This document shows, in pieces, positions 1 through 7,771 of a stretch of DNA of 64,000 nucleotides. The notes below the pieces were generated by a model that was not told the DNA's origin, did not search any database, and saw only the letters and a list, made by a program, of their open reading frames with translations. The stretch is taken from assembly GCA_002363955.1 (NCBI GenBank), contig DEXE01000003.1:472580-536579 (forward strand). Reading direction: 5' to 3'. Positions within the stretch are counted from its first letter, which is position 1. Every line of letters starts with the position of its first letter. This DNA is from Methylophaga sp. UBA3192. Its GTDB lineage: Bacteria; Pseudomonadota; Gammaproteobacteria; Nitrosococcales; Methylophagaceae. Both the position numbers and the translations under genes were made by a program.

Positions 1-353
1 CCGTATCCATTTGCATCTGGATGTAACCGGTAATAAAGACTATCAAGTGCAATGTCTGCTAATTCCTCGGGAGTAAGCTCCTGCTGCCATACTTTCCGTT
101 GTTCTTCCCTTAGCCAACGAGCAGTGCCTCTGAATGATTCAAGCCGTTTGTCGCTCGGGTTTCTGATTTGTTCAAACTCTCGTTCAATCTCGCCTAGGAT
201 AATATTTCTTTTTGAAATAGCCAGCTTGAGGTCTCGTGTTCCTGTAGTCATGACGATGACTTTCTTGTTCAGTATTTGCTGGAGTTCTTTGGGGACTTTC
301 TTTTTAACAAACCAAGTTTGGTGACGAAGGAAAAGGTATTCGGGGTAGCTCAC
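1..353 (-). CDS. Tyrosine-type integrase, N-terminal part (cut by window edge)
   Basis: The minus strand reads open from a GTG at 353 to the window edge, 117 codons. The product begins M-S-Y-P-E-Y-L-F-L-R and continues Q-T-W-F-V-K-K-K-V-P, then T-T-G-T-R-D-L-K-L-A. This is the DUF6538 N-terminal domain that precedes the SAM-like and catalytic domains of many phage and island integrases. The R-H-R-Y catalytic part would lie beyond base 1, so activity cannot be judged. A stop codon lies two codons before the GTG, so the start is well confined, although the ribosome binding site is weak. Such a gene normally marks one end of an integrated island or prophage extending to the left; no tRNA attachment site is visible on this side. 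Confidence 0.72.
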   Translation of the reverse strand, partial: MSYPEYLFLRHQTWFVKKKVPKELQQILNKKVIVMTTGTRDLKLAISKRNIILGEIEREFEQIRNPSDKRLESFRGTARWLREEQRKVWQQELTPEELADIALDSLYYRLHPDANGY

Positions 354-654
354 TAATTAATGCCTGGGGATACATGTTGGTGGTACAGGTTATAGGCCGC
401 TAAGCCTTGAAGTCAATGCGGTTGCGGTTTTATAGTGATCAAAGTACAGACTCCGGCCGACGGCACCAATTTCGAAGCCAGGTATTTGTAAAGCAGATAC
501 TTGGCTTTTTTGTATCTGGCTGCTTTGGAACAAATTACCGTTTACAGATCTCATGGGCTTTTACCCGTTGGTTAATCGGTCTTGTTTTGATGTGGAAACA
601 TTCTCAGTGACATTTGGTCACAGGCGTTACGAATAATACAGAGAAGGGACTTTT
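354..654. other. Gene-free 301-bp stretch between integrase and yceI
   Basis: I find no convincing gene here. A short open frame at 407-610 has no ribosome binding site and no family resemblance. The stretch contains a terminator-like hairpin at 476-511 that overlaps a second possible hairpin, and it must hold the yceI promoter. No tRNA gene and no recognisable attachment core could be found. Confidence 0.5.
476..511 (+). terminator. Rho-independent terminator-like hairpin with T tract
   Basis: The left arm at 476-488 and right arm at 494-506 pair over 13 positions with two imperfections around a 5-nt loop, and a run of T follows to 511. The right-arm bases CAGATAC (494-500) can instead pair perfectly with GTATCTG (512-518), so the two hairpins exclude each other. 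There is no clear + strand gene upstream for it to end, so it may act as a leader attenuator for yceI or be a remnant of a lost gene. Confidence 0.5.
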
Positions 655-1260
655 ATGCTTAAGCTGTTTTTTCAACACTATCAAAAATTATCTGCTGCAT
701 TGTTGGCCAGTGGGATGTTGGTTACTTCCGGAATGAGTTATGCCGACTGGGATCTTGACCAAACCGATTCGCAACTGCATTTCATGTCAGTCAAGTCAAC
801 TTCCATTGCCGAGCTACATACTTTTAAAACCATCACCGGCAGTTTGTCAGATAGTGGTAAAGCCGAACTTGTCATTGATTTGAATAGTGTCAATACCAAC
901 ATTCCCATCCGTGATGAACGTATGCAGGCTATGCTGTTTGATACCGTTAACTTTCCGCTGGCAAAGTTAGCGGCAGATGTTGATATTATTGCTGTAAAAG
1001 CTCTCGAGACTGGACAGACAATCACTCAGGATGTTGAGCTAAAACTCGATTTGCATGGTCAAACACAGACATTTCCCGCGCAGTTACAGGTTACGGTACT
1101 GGAGTCGGGTAAACTGATGGTCGCCACGACGGCGCCTGTGGTGATCAAAGCGGAAGATTTTAATTTGGTTGAAGGCGTCAATGCATTGCGCGATGTGGCT
1201 GGTTTGCCGTCAATTACACTTGCCGTACCAGTGACTGCTACTCTGTTTTTTAATCCGTAA
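655..1260 (+). CDS. YceI family periplasmic protein
   Basis: A 201-residue secreted protein of the YceI family, whose members form a lipocalin-like barrel that binds isoprenoid-type lipids in the periplasm. The N-terminus is a Sec signal peptide with probable cleavage after A30 (S-Y-A, then D-W-D-L-D). The mature part starts with the usual W-x-L-D-x-x-x-S-x-L-H-F pattern and contains I-R-D-E-R-M-Q-A-M-L-F-D, typical of the family. The ATG at 655 follows the ribosome binding site AAGGGA. It stands alone and converges on rarD. The exact ligand cannot be read from sequence; members have been linked to acid stress, ubiquinone-like lipids and cytochrome loci. Confidence 0.85.
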   Translation: MLKLFFQHYQKLSAALLASGMLVTSGMSYADWDLDQTDSQLHFMSVKSTSIAELHTFKTITGSLSDSGKAELVIDLNSVNTNIPIRDERMQAMLFDTVNFPLAKLAADVDIIAVKALETGQTITQDVELKLDLHGQTQTFPAQLQVTVLESGKLMVATTAPVVIKAEDFNLVEGVNALRDVAGLPSITLAVPVTATLFFNP

Positions 1261-1327
1261 CAGAGTAAGGTCTGTAGACTTTTATATCGACACGGCTCGA
1301 AAGCATTGTTTTAAAAATTACCGGCCG

Positions 1328-2200
1328 CTAAGAGCGCTGTCGATGTTTTTTCCACATACCAGCGATAAAGAATATTAAAGCAATCCAGATCAGGCCAAAG
1401 GTAATCAGTCTTTCCGGCGGATAGGCTTCTTTGAGTACAAATACACCAATAACAAATTGGATGCTAGGATTAATGTACATGATGAAGCCCACTACGGATA
1501 AGTCGACTCGACTGGCCGCCATGGCAAACAATACAAGCGGTAAGGCGGTGAGCAGACCGGAACCAATAAGTAGTAGAGTTAATTGGGCAGAGTCACCAAA
1601 CGCCAGGTTATAATCAGAGTTGGCTGCCTGCCACAAAATCCAGGCTAAGGCTACAGGTGCTAACCATAAGGTTTCTAACGTCAGGCCATTTACGCCATCC
1701 ACCGGATGTTTTTTTCGGATGAGCCCGTACAAGGCAAATGCCAGAGCCAGTGATAACCCCACCCAAGGCAAACTACCCAAGCTGAACCATTCCCATAAAA
1801 CAGCAATGGTCGCCAGAACCCCGGCCCACGCCTGTAACGGATGTAATTGTTCCTTGAGCAACCATCTGGCCAATAGCAGACTCATTACCGGTGTAATGAA
1901 ATAGCCGAGACTGGCTTCCAGTACTCGGTGTTGTGAAACAGCCCAGATAAATATCAGCCAGTTTATGGCAATCAGGCATGAGGATAATGCCAGCCACAAC
2001 AGCAATTTTTTATCTGCAAAGGTCTTGATCAATTTGCGTCCACGGCCGAGTAATAATCCAACCAGAGTGGTGGCAAGCAAAGACCATAGGATTCGGTGCG
2101 ACAATACTTCAACTGCTGAAACGCTGTTCAGATAACTGAAATAAAGCGGGAAGCTACCCCATATTACATAAGCAGCAATAGCGAATATCAGGCCATACAT
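1328..2200 (-). CDS. rarD: RarD-type EamA family transporter
   Basis: A 290-residue inner-membrane protein made almost wholly of hydrophobic helices (about ten), organised as two EamA repeats of the drug/metabolite transporter superfamily. The opening, with W-G-S-F-P-L-Y-F in the first helix and L-S-H-R-I-L-W-S in the second, is typical of RarD, and the length matches that family. RarD was first named in chloramphenicol sensitivity work, but substrates are unproven for most members. It is monocistronic, convergent with yceI and divergent from the GGDEF-EAL gene. Confidence 0.85.
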   Translation of the reverse strand: MYGLIFAIAAYVIWGSFPLYFSYLNSVSAVEVLSHRILWSLLATTLVGLLLGRGRKLIKTFADKKLLLWLALSSCLIAINWLIFIWAVSQHRVLEASLGYFITPVMSLLLARWLLKEQLHPLQAWAGVLATIAVLWEWFSLGSLPWVGLSLALAFALYGLIRKKHPVDGVNGLTLETLWLAPVALAWILWQAANSDYNLAFGDSAQLTLLLIGSGLLTALPLVLFAMAASRVDLSVVGFIMYINPSIQFVIGVFVLKEAYPPERLITFGLIWIALIFFIAGMWKKHRQRS

Positions 2201-2301
2201 AAATTACTTTGCTTTGAAAAAGTGTTATCGGAATCCATTGTAAATTGGCCAGGGTCTTGCGGCCTTGCACACAGTAATACAATAGCTATGCAAAATGGAC
2301 A

Positions 2302-2326
2302 GTTTACGTAATTATTTTATGTAAAC
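2302..2326. promoter_or_regulatory. AT-rich palindrome between divergent genes
   Basis: Arms GTTTACGTAA (2302-2311) and TTATGTAAAC (2317-2326) pair at nine of ten positions, with a G-T wobble at the tenth, around the loop TTATT. It lies between the start of rarD and the start of the divergent GGDEF-EAL gene, so an operator is more likely than a terminator, although a T-rich tract follows. No known factor is assigned. Confidence 0.4.
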
Positions 2327-2399
2327 GATTTTTTAAAGCATTATTGTGTCAAAAGTTCATATCGATGAAAGTACTGGTTGGAGTAAACAGGGAGGTCAG

Positions 2400-4346
2400 G
2401 TGATCAGAACAAGGCTTAACCAATTGCAAAACCGGCTGGTTCAGTTGCGAAAAGCCGGCTTTTTTGCACCGCTGAGGATAGCCTTGAGTTATGCCCTTTT
2501 TGCCACACTTTGGATAATTTTTTCTGATCAACTGATGCAACGCATAACCGATGATAGCCAGTTGTTGTCTCGATTACAGACTTATAAAGGTTTGTTTTTT
2601 GTGACTATTACCGCCTTTCTGGTCTGGCTGTTGATACAACGTTTGTGGCTGTCGCAAAGCAAACTTATCGATGCTTTGCAGGATAGTCAGTCAAAGTTGT
2701 GCGTTATTTTCGATAATGTGCCGTGTGGTATTCAGGAATGTGATCTGCAGGGACGTGTAACTTTCAGTAATCAGGCACACCATCAGATCCTTGGCATTCA
2801 ACCTGATAAGCTGATTGGACGATATATATGGGATTATCAACCCGATGAAAATGCCAAACAACAATTTAAACGTATATTTAATGATCTGGTCACGAATCAA
2901 CCCAAGCCAGAGCTGTTAGTCACCATCAATCTTGCAGCTGATGGCCAGCAAAAAATCCTGGAATATAACTGGGATTATATCTATGACGATAAAGATGAGT
3001 TAGTGGGGCTTATTGCCGTCATATCTGACATTACGATGCGCCAGCAGCAGGAAGAAAGAATACTTCGTCTGGCGCATTACGATACGTTAACTGGCCTGCC
3101 AAATCGTTTCCTGTCCATGGATCGTTTAGCTCAATTATTGGAACTGGCTCGCCACAATAATGATCTGGTGGGGGTTTTATGTCTGGATTTGGATGATTTT
3201 AAAAAAATCAATGAATCAATGGGACATGAAGCTGGAGACGCCTTACTGATACAGATTGCACAGCGTATTCAATCACATATTCGTCATCGCGATATTCTCG
3301 GTCGGCTTGGTGGTGATGAATTTATCGTGTTACTGGCAGATATGCATTCTACGGAAGAGATTACGCCCATTCTGGAAAATCTGGTCCGACAATTCCGCCA
3401 GCCATTTATGATTGATGAACAGACAATAACACTGACCTTAAGCATCGGTGTGGCTACCTATCCTTTAGATGGCCATCATGCTTCACAATTGCTGCGACAG
3501 GCCGATACTGCTATGTTTTATGCCAAAAGCAGTGGCCGAAACACTTTCGTAAATTATACCGAATCGATGAACCGTGATGCGGCGCGAAAATTGCTCATAG
3601 AACAGTACATGTACGGGGCATTGGAGCGGGGTGAGTTTTATCTTCTCTATCAGCCGCAAATTGAATTGGCAACCGGCAAAATGACGGGGGCAGAGGCTTT
3701 ATTACGTTGGCAAAATGAACAATTGGGACCTATTGGTCCGGATGAATTTATCCCGGTAGCGGAGCAGACGGGATTGATTGTTCCCATTGGTGAGTTTGTG
3801 ATGCAGTCGGCGATAAAAAAGACTGCCGAATGGCAAAAACATCAGATGGGTTTCCGGATGGCTATCAATCTTTCTCCCTGCCAGTTTCGTGATCCGGGAT
3901 TATTGGGGTTTGTTGAACAGCAATTACAGAAATACCCAGTTCATCCTCATACACTGGAACTGGAAATTACCGAAGGTGTGTTATTAAGCGGATACCTGAT
4001 GACCGATGAGTTATTCAAGTCGTTTACGGCAATGGGCATTGATATGGCGATGGATGATTTTGGTACTGGCTACTCTTCACTCAGTTATCTTCGAAGCTAT
4101 CCGTTTGCCATTGTAAAAATTGATCGTAGTTTTATTAACGATATGACTACTGATTCAGCGGATCGGGAACTGGTTAATGCCAGCATAGCCATGGCACATG
4201 GACTCGGTTTGAAAGTGGTGGCTGAAGGCGTGGAAACAGAAGAGCAGGCCATATCACTCAAGGCAATGAAATGTGATTACGTACAAGGTTATTATTACAG
4301 TAAACCCGTTCATCCTGACCAATTACTGTTGAAGCTCGTCGGGTAA
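2400..4346 (+). CDS. Membrane PAS-GGDEF-EAL c-di-GMP enzyme
   Basis: A membrane-bound signalling protein with two N-terminal transmembrane helices (roughly residues 25-42 and 64-80), a PAS sensor domain (about 97-212), a GGDEF domain with intact G-G-D-E-F at 304-308, and an EAL domain with E-A-L from 432. The EAL catalytic signatures are present: N-L-S-P-C-Q-F, E-L-E-I-T-E-G, M-D-D-F-G-T-G-Y-S-S, K-I-D-R-S-F and V-V-A-E-G-V-E-T. Both synthesis and breakdown of c-di-GMP are therefore possible. I chose the GTG at 2400 because it follows GGGAGGT. An in-frame GTG at 2346 would add 18 residues but has no ribosome binding site. There is no clear operon partner. Confidence 0.85.
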   Translation: MIRTRLNQLQNRLVQLRKAGFFAPLRIALSYALFATLWIIFSDQLMQRITDDSQLLSRLQTYKGLFFVTITAFLVWLLIQRLWLSQSKLIDALQDSQSKLCVIFDNVPCGIQECDLQGRVTFSNQAHHQILGIQPDKLIGRYIWDYQPDENAKQQFKRIFNDLVTNQPKPELLVTINLAADGQQKILEYNWDYIYDDKDELVGLIAVISDITMRQQQEERILRLAHYDTLTGLPNRFLSMDRLAQLLELARHNNDLVGVLCLDLDDFKKINESMGHEAGDALLIQIAQRIQSHIRHRDILGRLGGDEFIVLLADMHSTEEITPILENLVRQFRQPFMIDEQTITLTLSIGVATYPLDGHHASQLLRQADTAMFYAKSSGRNTFVNYTESMNRDAARKLLIEQYMYGALERGEFYLLYQPQIELATGKMTGAEALLRWQNEQLGPIGPDEFIPVAEQTGLIVPIGEFVMQSAIKKTAEWQKHQMGFRMAINLSPCQFRDPGLLGFVEQQLQKYPVHPHTLELEITEGVLLSGYLMTDELFKSFTAMGIDMAMDDFGTGYSSLSYLRSYPFAIVKIDRSFINDMTTDSADRELVNASIAMAHGLGLKVVAEGVETEEQAISLKAMKCDYVQGYYYSKPVHPDQLLLKLVG

Positions 4347-4495
4347 TCTGTAATAAACGATCTAAATACGCGCTTCAAATGCTGCACGTTAATGTGTACT
4401 ATCGGGAGTTGATCAAATAAGTTTGAATGAACAAAAACAATAATAACTATCAGGTGTCACAAAGACACTAAATCTCGAGAGAGTGGAAGGGCGAC
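4347..4495 (+). promoter_or_regulatory. Leader and promoter region of the nuo operon
   Basis: This 149-bp gap must hold the nuo promoter. It contains TTGATCAA in an A-rich stretch and a small perfect hairpin, GTGTC (4454-4458) with GACAC (4464-4468), shortly before the nuoA ribosome binding site GGAAGGGCG. No full FNR or ArcA site is recognisable by eye. Confidence 0.4.
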
Positions 4496-4852
4496 ATGTT
4501 AGAGGGATACCTCCCCATTTTGTTGTTTATCATTATCGGCATCGGCTTTGGTGTAATGCCGCTGATCGCAGGTTTTATTATCGGGCCGCAGCGGCCTGAT
4601 GCCGAAAAACGCTCCAGCTATGAATGTGGTTTTGAACCTTTCGAAGACACGCATGGCAAATTTGATGTGCGTTATTATCTGGTCGCCATCCTGTTCATCA
4701 TTTTCGATTTGGAAATAGCCTTTTTATTCCCCTGGGCCATTGTGCTTGATGAAATCGGGGTGTTTGGTTTGCTGGCCATGTTCCTGTTTCTGGGCATTCT
4801 GGTGGTGGGCTTTATCTATGAATGGAAGAAAGGAGCCCTGGAATGGGAATAG
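4496..4852 (+). CDS. nuoA: NADH-quinone oxidoreductase subunit A
   Basis: A 118-residue membrane subunit of complex I, the NADH:quinone oxidoreductase of the cytoplasmic membrane. It has three transmembrane helices and the diagnostic loop S-Y-E-C-G-F-E-P-F, followed by F-D-V-R-Y-Y-L-V-A-I-L-F-I-I-F-D-L-E in helix 2. The length is normal. It opens the nuo operon, and its 3' end overlaps nuoB by 10 nt. Confidence 0.97.
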   Translation: MLEGYLPILLFIIIGIGFGVMPLIAGFIIGPQRPDAEKRSSYECGFEPFEDTHGKFDVRYYLVAILFIIFDLEIAFLFPWAIVLDEIGVFGLLAMFLFLGILVVGFIYEWKKGALEWE

Positions 4853-5331
4853 AAGGCGTTCTCCACGAAGGGATTGTGACCACCTCGGCAGATAAGTTGA
4901 TCAACTGGGCGAGAACAGGCTCCTTGTGGCCGATGACCTTTGGTCTGGCCTGTTGTGCTGTTGAAATGATGCATGCCGGGGCTTCACGTTATGATCTGGA
5001 TCGTTTCGGTGTGGTGTTTCGACCCAGTCCGCGTCAGTCAGATGTGATGATTGTCGCCGGTACGCTGGTCAACAAAATGGCACCGGCACTGCGTAAAGTC
5101 TATGACCAGATGTCAGAGCCACGCTGGGTCATTTCAATGGGCTCCTGTGCCAATGGTGGGGGCTACTATCATTATTCCTATTCGGTGGTTCGTGGATGTG
5201 ATCGCATTGTGCCGGTGGATATTTATGTGCCGGGTTGTCCACCAACGGCTGAGGCCTTGCTCTATGGCATTATTCAGTTACAGAAAAAAATTCAGCGAAC
5301 CAATACCATCGCTAAAAGCGTGCAGGCATAA
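4843..5331 (+). CDS. nuoB: NADH-quinone oxidoreductase subunit B
   Basis: A 162-residue peripheral subunit that holds the terminal [4Fe-4S] cluster N2, which passes electrons to quinone. The cluster cysteines are visible in G-L-A-C-C-A-V-E-M-M, M-G-S-C-A-N-G-G and V-P-G-C-P-P-T-A-E. I chose the ATG at 4843 because it follows AAGGAG at proper spacing and gives the usual G-I-E-G-V-L N-terminus; an upstream in-frame ATG at 4822 lies inside nuoA and would add seven residues. Confidence 0.97.
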   Translation: MGIEGVLHEGIVTTSADKLINWARTGSLWPMTFGLACCAVEMMHAGASRYDLDRFGVVFRPSPRQSDVMIVAGTLVNKMAPALRKVYDQMSEPRWVISMGSCANGGGYYHYSYSVVRGCDRIVPVDIYVPGCPPTAEALLYGIIQLQKKIQRTNTIAKSVQA

Positions 5332-5340
5332 GGTTGTTGC

Positions 5341-6009
5341 ATGGAATCGCTTAAACATAAACTGGAACAGCATTTTGCCAATCAACTGGTGGAATGTGAG
5401 TTTAATCGTGGCGAAGTGACGATTCATGTTGAGGCGGAGCAGATTATTCCGGTATGTACAGCTTTGCGCGATGAGTTTGCCTTTACTCAGTTAATTGATT
5501 TATGCGGAGTGGATTATTCGGCTTACGGTAATAGTGGCTGGGAAACCAAACAGGCGACTGAACATGGTTTTAGCCGGGCTCGTGAAGCATTTTCGCAGAT
5601 TGATAATGTTGACGAGGGCTTTCGTTATGCCGTGGTTTATCACCTGCTGTCCGTAAAATACAATAATCGACTGCGTCTGAAAGTGGATTTAATTGCTGAA
5701 ACTCCGATTATCGATTCGGTGACCAGTATCTGGTATTCAGCAGACTGGTATGAACGCGAAGCTTTTGATTTATTCGGTATCCTGTTTAAAGGCCACCATG
5801 ATTTACGACGCATTCTGACCGACTACGGTTTTGTGGGACATCCGTTCCGCAAGGATTTTCCATTGATTGGTAATGTGGAAATGCGTTATGACGCTGAGCA
5901 GAAACGGGTGATATATGAATCCGTCAGTATCGAGCCTCGAACTCTGGTGCCACGGGTGATTCGAGATGATAACCGGTATCTGCAACCTCATAATGAGGTC
6001 AAGAAATAA
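5341..6009 (+). CDS. nuoC: NADH-quinone oxidoreductase subunit C
   Basis: A 222-residue peripheral-arm subunit of complex I (30-kDa family). The family signature is seen as W-Y-E-R-E-A-F-D-L-F-G-I and H-P-F-R-K-D-F-P. Here nuoC is a separate gene, unlike the fused nuoCD of enterobacteria and Pseudomonas. Its stop codon shares one base with the nuoD start (TAATG), indicating translational coupling. Confidence 0.97.
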   Translation: MESLKHKLEQHFANQLVECEFNRGEVTIHVEAEQIIPVCTALRDEFAFTQLIDLCGVDYSAYGNSGWETKQATEHGFSRAREAFSQIDNVDEGFRYAVVYHLLSVKYNNRLRLKVDLIAETPIIDSVTSIWYSADWYEREAFDLFGILFKGHHDLRRILTDYGFVGHPFRKDFPLIGNVEMRYDAEQKRVIYESVSIEPRTLVPRVIRDDNRYLQPHNEVKK

Positions 6010-7262
6010 TGGCTGAAATTAAAAATTACACCCTGAATTTTGGTCCACAACATCCGGCGGCACATGGTGTATTACGGCTGATTCTGGAAATGGACGGCGA
6101 AGTGATTGTGCACGCTGATCCACATATCGGTTTATTGCATCGCGGTACGGAGAAACTGGCCGAATCCAAACCCTATAACCAGAGCATCGGCTATATGGAT
6201 CGGCTGGATTATGTGTCGATGATGTGTAATGAACATGCTTATGTCATGGCTATCGAAAAACTGTTAGGGATTGAACCTCCAGTCCGGGCACAGTACATCC
6301 GGGTCTTGTTTGATGAAATGACCCGGGTGTTGAATCATTTGATGTGGCTGGGAGCACATGGTCTGGATATCGGTGCCATGACTGTATTCCTGTATTGCTT
6401 CCGGGAACGTGAAGATTTGATGGATTGCTATGAGGCGGTATCCGGAGCCCGCTTGCATGCTACCTATTACCGTCCCGGCGGAGTGTATCGTGATTTACCC
6501 AACAGCATGCCGCAGTATCAAAAATCCAAATGGCATTCTGATGCCGAAGTCAAAAAGTTAAATCAAAGCCGTGAAGGCAGTTTGCTCGATTTTATCGAGG
6601 ATTTTTGTCAGCGATTCCCAAAATGTGTCGATGAATATGAAACACTGCTGACCGATAACCGTATCTGGAAACAACGCACGGTGGGTATTGGTGTAGTGAC
6701 ACCGGAACGTGCATTGCAACTGGGATTCACCGGGCCAATGTTACGTGGCAGTGGCGTCGAGTGGGATTTACGACGTAAGCAACCTTATGAAGTTTATGAA
6801 AAACTGGACTTTGATATTCCGGTGGGCAAAGAAGGCGATTGCTATGATCGTTATCTGGTGCGGATCGAAGAAATGCGCCAGTCCAATAAAATTATGCAGC
6901 AATGTGTTGACTGGCTGCGAGCCAATCCGGGGCCGGTGATTATTGATAACGTTAAAATTGCCCCGCCCAGCCGTGCCGATATGAAAGATGATATGGAAGC
7001 TCTGATTCATCATTTCAAACTGTTTACCGAAGGCTATTGTGTACCGGAAGGTGAGGTCTATAGTGCTGTGGAACATCCTAAAGGCGAGTTTGGCATTTAT
7101 ATGGTGTCGGACGGTGCCAATAAACCCTACCGGGTCAAAATCCGTGCACCGGGCTTTCCCCATCTGGCCGCAATGAATGAAATGGCCAAAGGTCACTTGC
7201 TGGCAGATGTGGTGGCGATTATCGGCACCATGGATATTGTTTTCGGAGAGATTGACCGATGA
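6009..7262 (+). CDS. nuoD: NADH-quinone oxidoreductase subunit D
   Basis: A 417-residue, 49-kDa-type subunit that forms the quinone site together with NuoB. It begins N-F-G-P-Q-H-P-A-A-H-G, contains D-P-H-I-G-L-L-H-R-G-T-E-K and ends G-T-M-D-I-V-F-G-E-I-D-R, all typical of the family, which is related to the large subunit of NiFe hydrogenases. Full length. It overlaps nuoE by 4 nt (ATGA). Confidence 0.97.
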   Translation: MAEIKNYTLNFGPQHPAAHGVLRLILEMDGEVIVHADPHIGLLHRGTEKLAESKPYNQSIGYMDRLDYVSMMCNEHAYVMAIEKLLGIEPPVRAQYIRVLFDEMTRVLNHLMWLGAHGLDIGAMTVFLYCFREREDLMDCYEAVSGARLHATYYRPGGVYRDLPNSMPQYQKSKWHSDAEVKKLNQSREGSLLDFIEDFCQRFPKCVDEYETLLTDNRIWKQRTVGIGVVTPERALQLGFTGPMLRGSGVEWDLRRKQPYEVYEKLDFDIPVGKEGDCYDRYLVRIEEMRQSNKIMQQCVDWLRANPGPVIIDNVKIAPPSRADMKDDMEALIHHFKLFTEGYCVPEGEVYSAVEHPKGEFGIYMVSDGANKPYRVKIRAPGFPHLAAMNEMAKGHLLADVVAIIGTMDIVFGEIDR

Positions 7263-7771
7263 CAGCAGAATTGCAACTCACAGGCCACCGGGATCAATTA
7301 TTCAATGAGACGTTACGTCAGCAGTTGGATAAATGGATCAGCAAATACCCGCCCGGGCAGTCCCAATCTGCGGTCATACCGGCGTTACATATTTTGCAGG
7401 ATGCCCATGATGGCTGGCTTAGCGAGGGGGTGATGCGAGCGCTGGCTGAATACCTGGAACTACCCGCTATCAGTGTGTTCGAGGTTGCGACGTTTTATAC
7501 GATGTTTGAACTCAAGCCAGTGGGTAAACACAAAATCAGCGTCTGTACCAATATTTCATGTTTGCTTTGTGGTTCTGAAGATATCGCCAATCATTTACAA
7601 AAACGACTTGGTATTGGTTTTGGCCAGACCACTGCTGACGGAAAATTCACGTTAAAAGAAGTAGAGTGTCTCGGTGCTTGTGTCGGCGCGCCGATGCTAT
7701 TGCTGGATCGGGATTATCACGAACATCTGACACCGGAAAAAGTCGACGCGTTACTGGGCGGGGTAAAATGA
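7259..7771 (+). CDS. nuoE: NADH-quinone oxidoreductase subunit E
   Basis: A 170-residue, 24-kDa-type subunit with a thioredoxin-fold [2Fe-2S] cluster (N1a). Ligand cysteines are seen in V-C-T-N-I-S-C and E-C-L-G-A-C-V-G-A-P. It belongs to the NADH dehydrogenase module with NuoF and NuoG. The ATG at 7259 overlaps the nuoD stop, and its own stop overlaps the nuoF start. Confidence 0.96.
   Translation: MTAELQLTGHRDQLFNETLRQQLDKWISKYPPGQSQSAVIPALHILQDAHDGWLSEGVMRALAEYLELPAISVFEVATFYTMFELKPVGKHKISVCTNISCLLCGSEDIANHLQKRLGIGFGQTTADGKFTLKEVECLGACVGAPMLLLDRDYHEHLTPEKVDALLGGVK

Noticed and set aside
394..480. Resemblance to a c-di-GMP-I (GEMM) riboswitch near CTCCGGCC
   Set aside because: Only the CTCCGGCC piece matches; the conserved GNA tetraloop helix and the flanking helices are absent.
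407..610. Possible 67-residue gene upstream of yceI
   Set aside because: No ribosome binding site, a composition unlike its neighbours, no family pattern, and it overlaps the terminator-like hairpin at 476-511.
354..654. tRNA gene or remnant used by the integrase
   Set aside because: I looked for a T-arm, anticodon stem and CCA end on both strands and found none.
395..1332. GGCCGCTAAG repeated at 395-404 and 1323-1332 as attachment repeats
   Set aside because: A single shared 10-mer over about a kilobase is not convincing, and the second copy lies in the end of rarD.
6768..7196. 142-residue open frame opposite nuoD
   Set aside because: Antisense to a well-conserved gene, without a start signal; explained by codon bias of nuoD.
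7666..7767. 34 extra residues at the N-terminus of NuoF
   Set aside because: They lie inside nuoE in another frame; the coupled ATGATG at 7768 gives the normal N-terminus.
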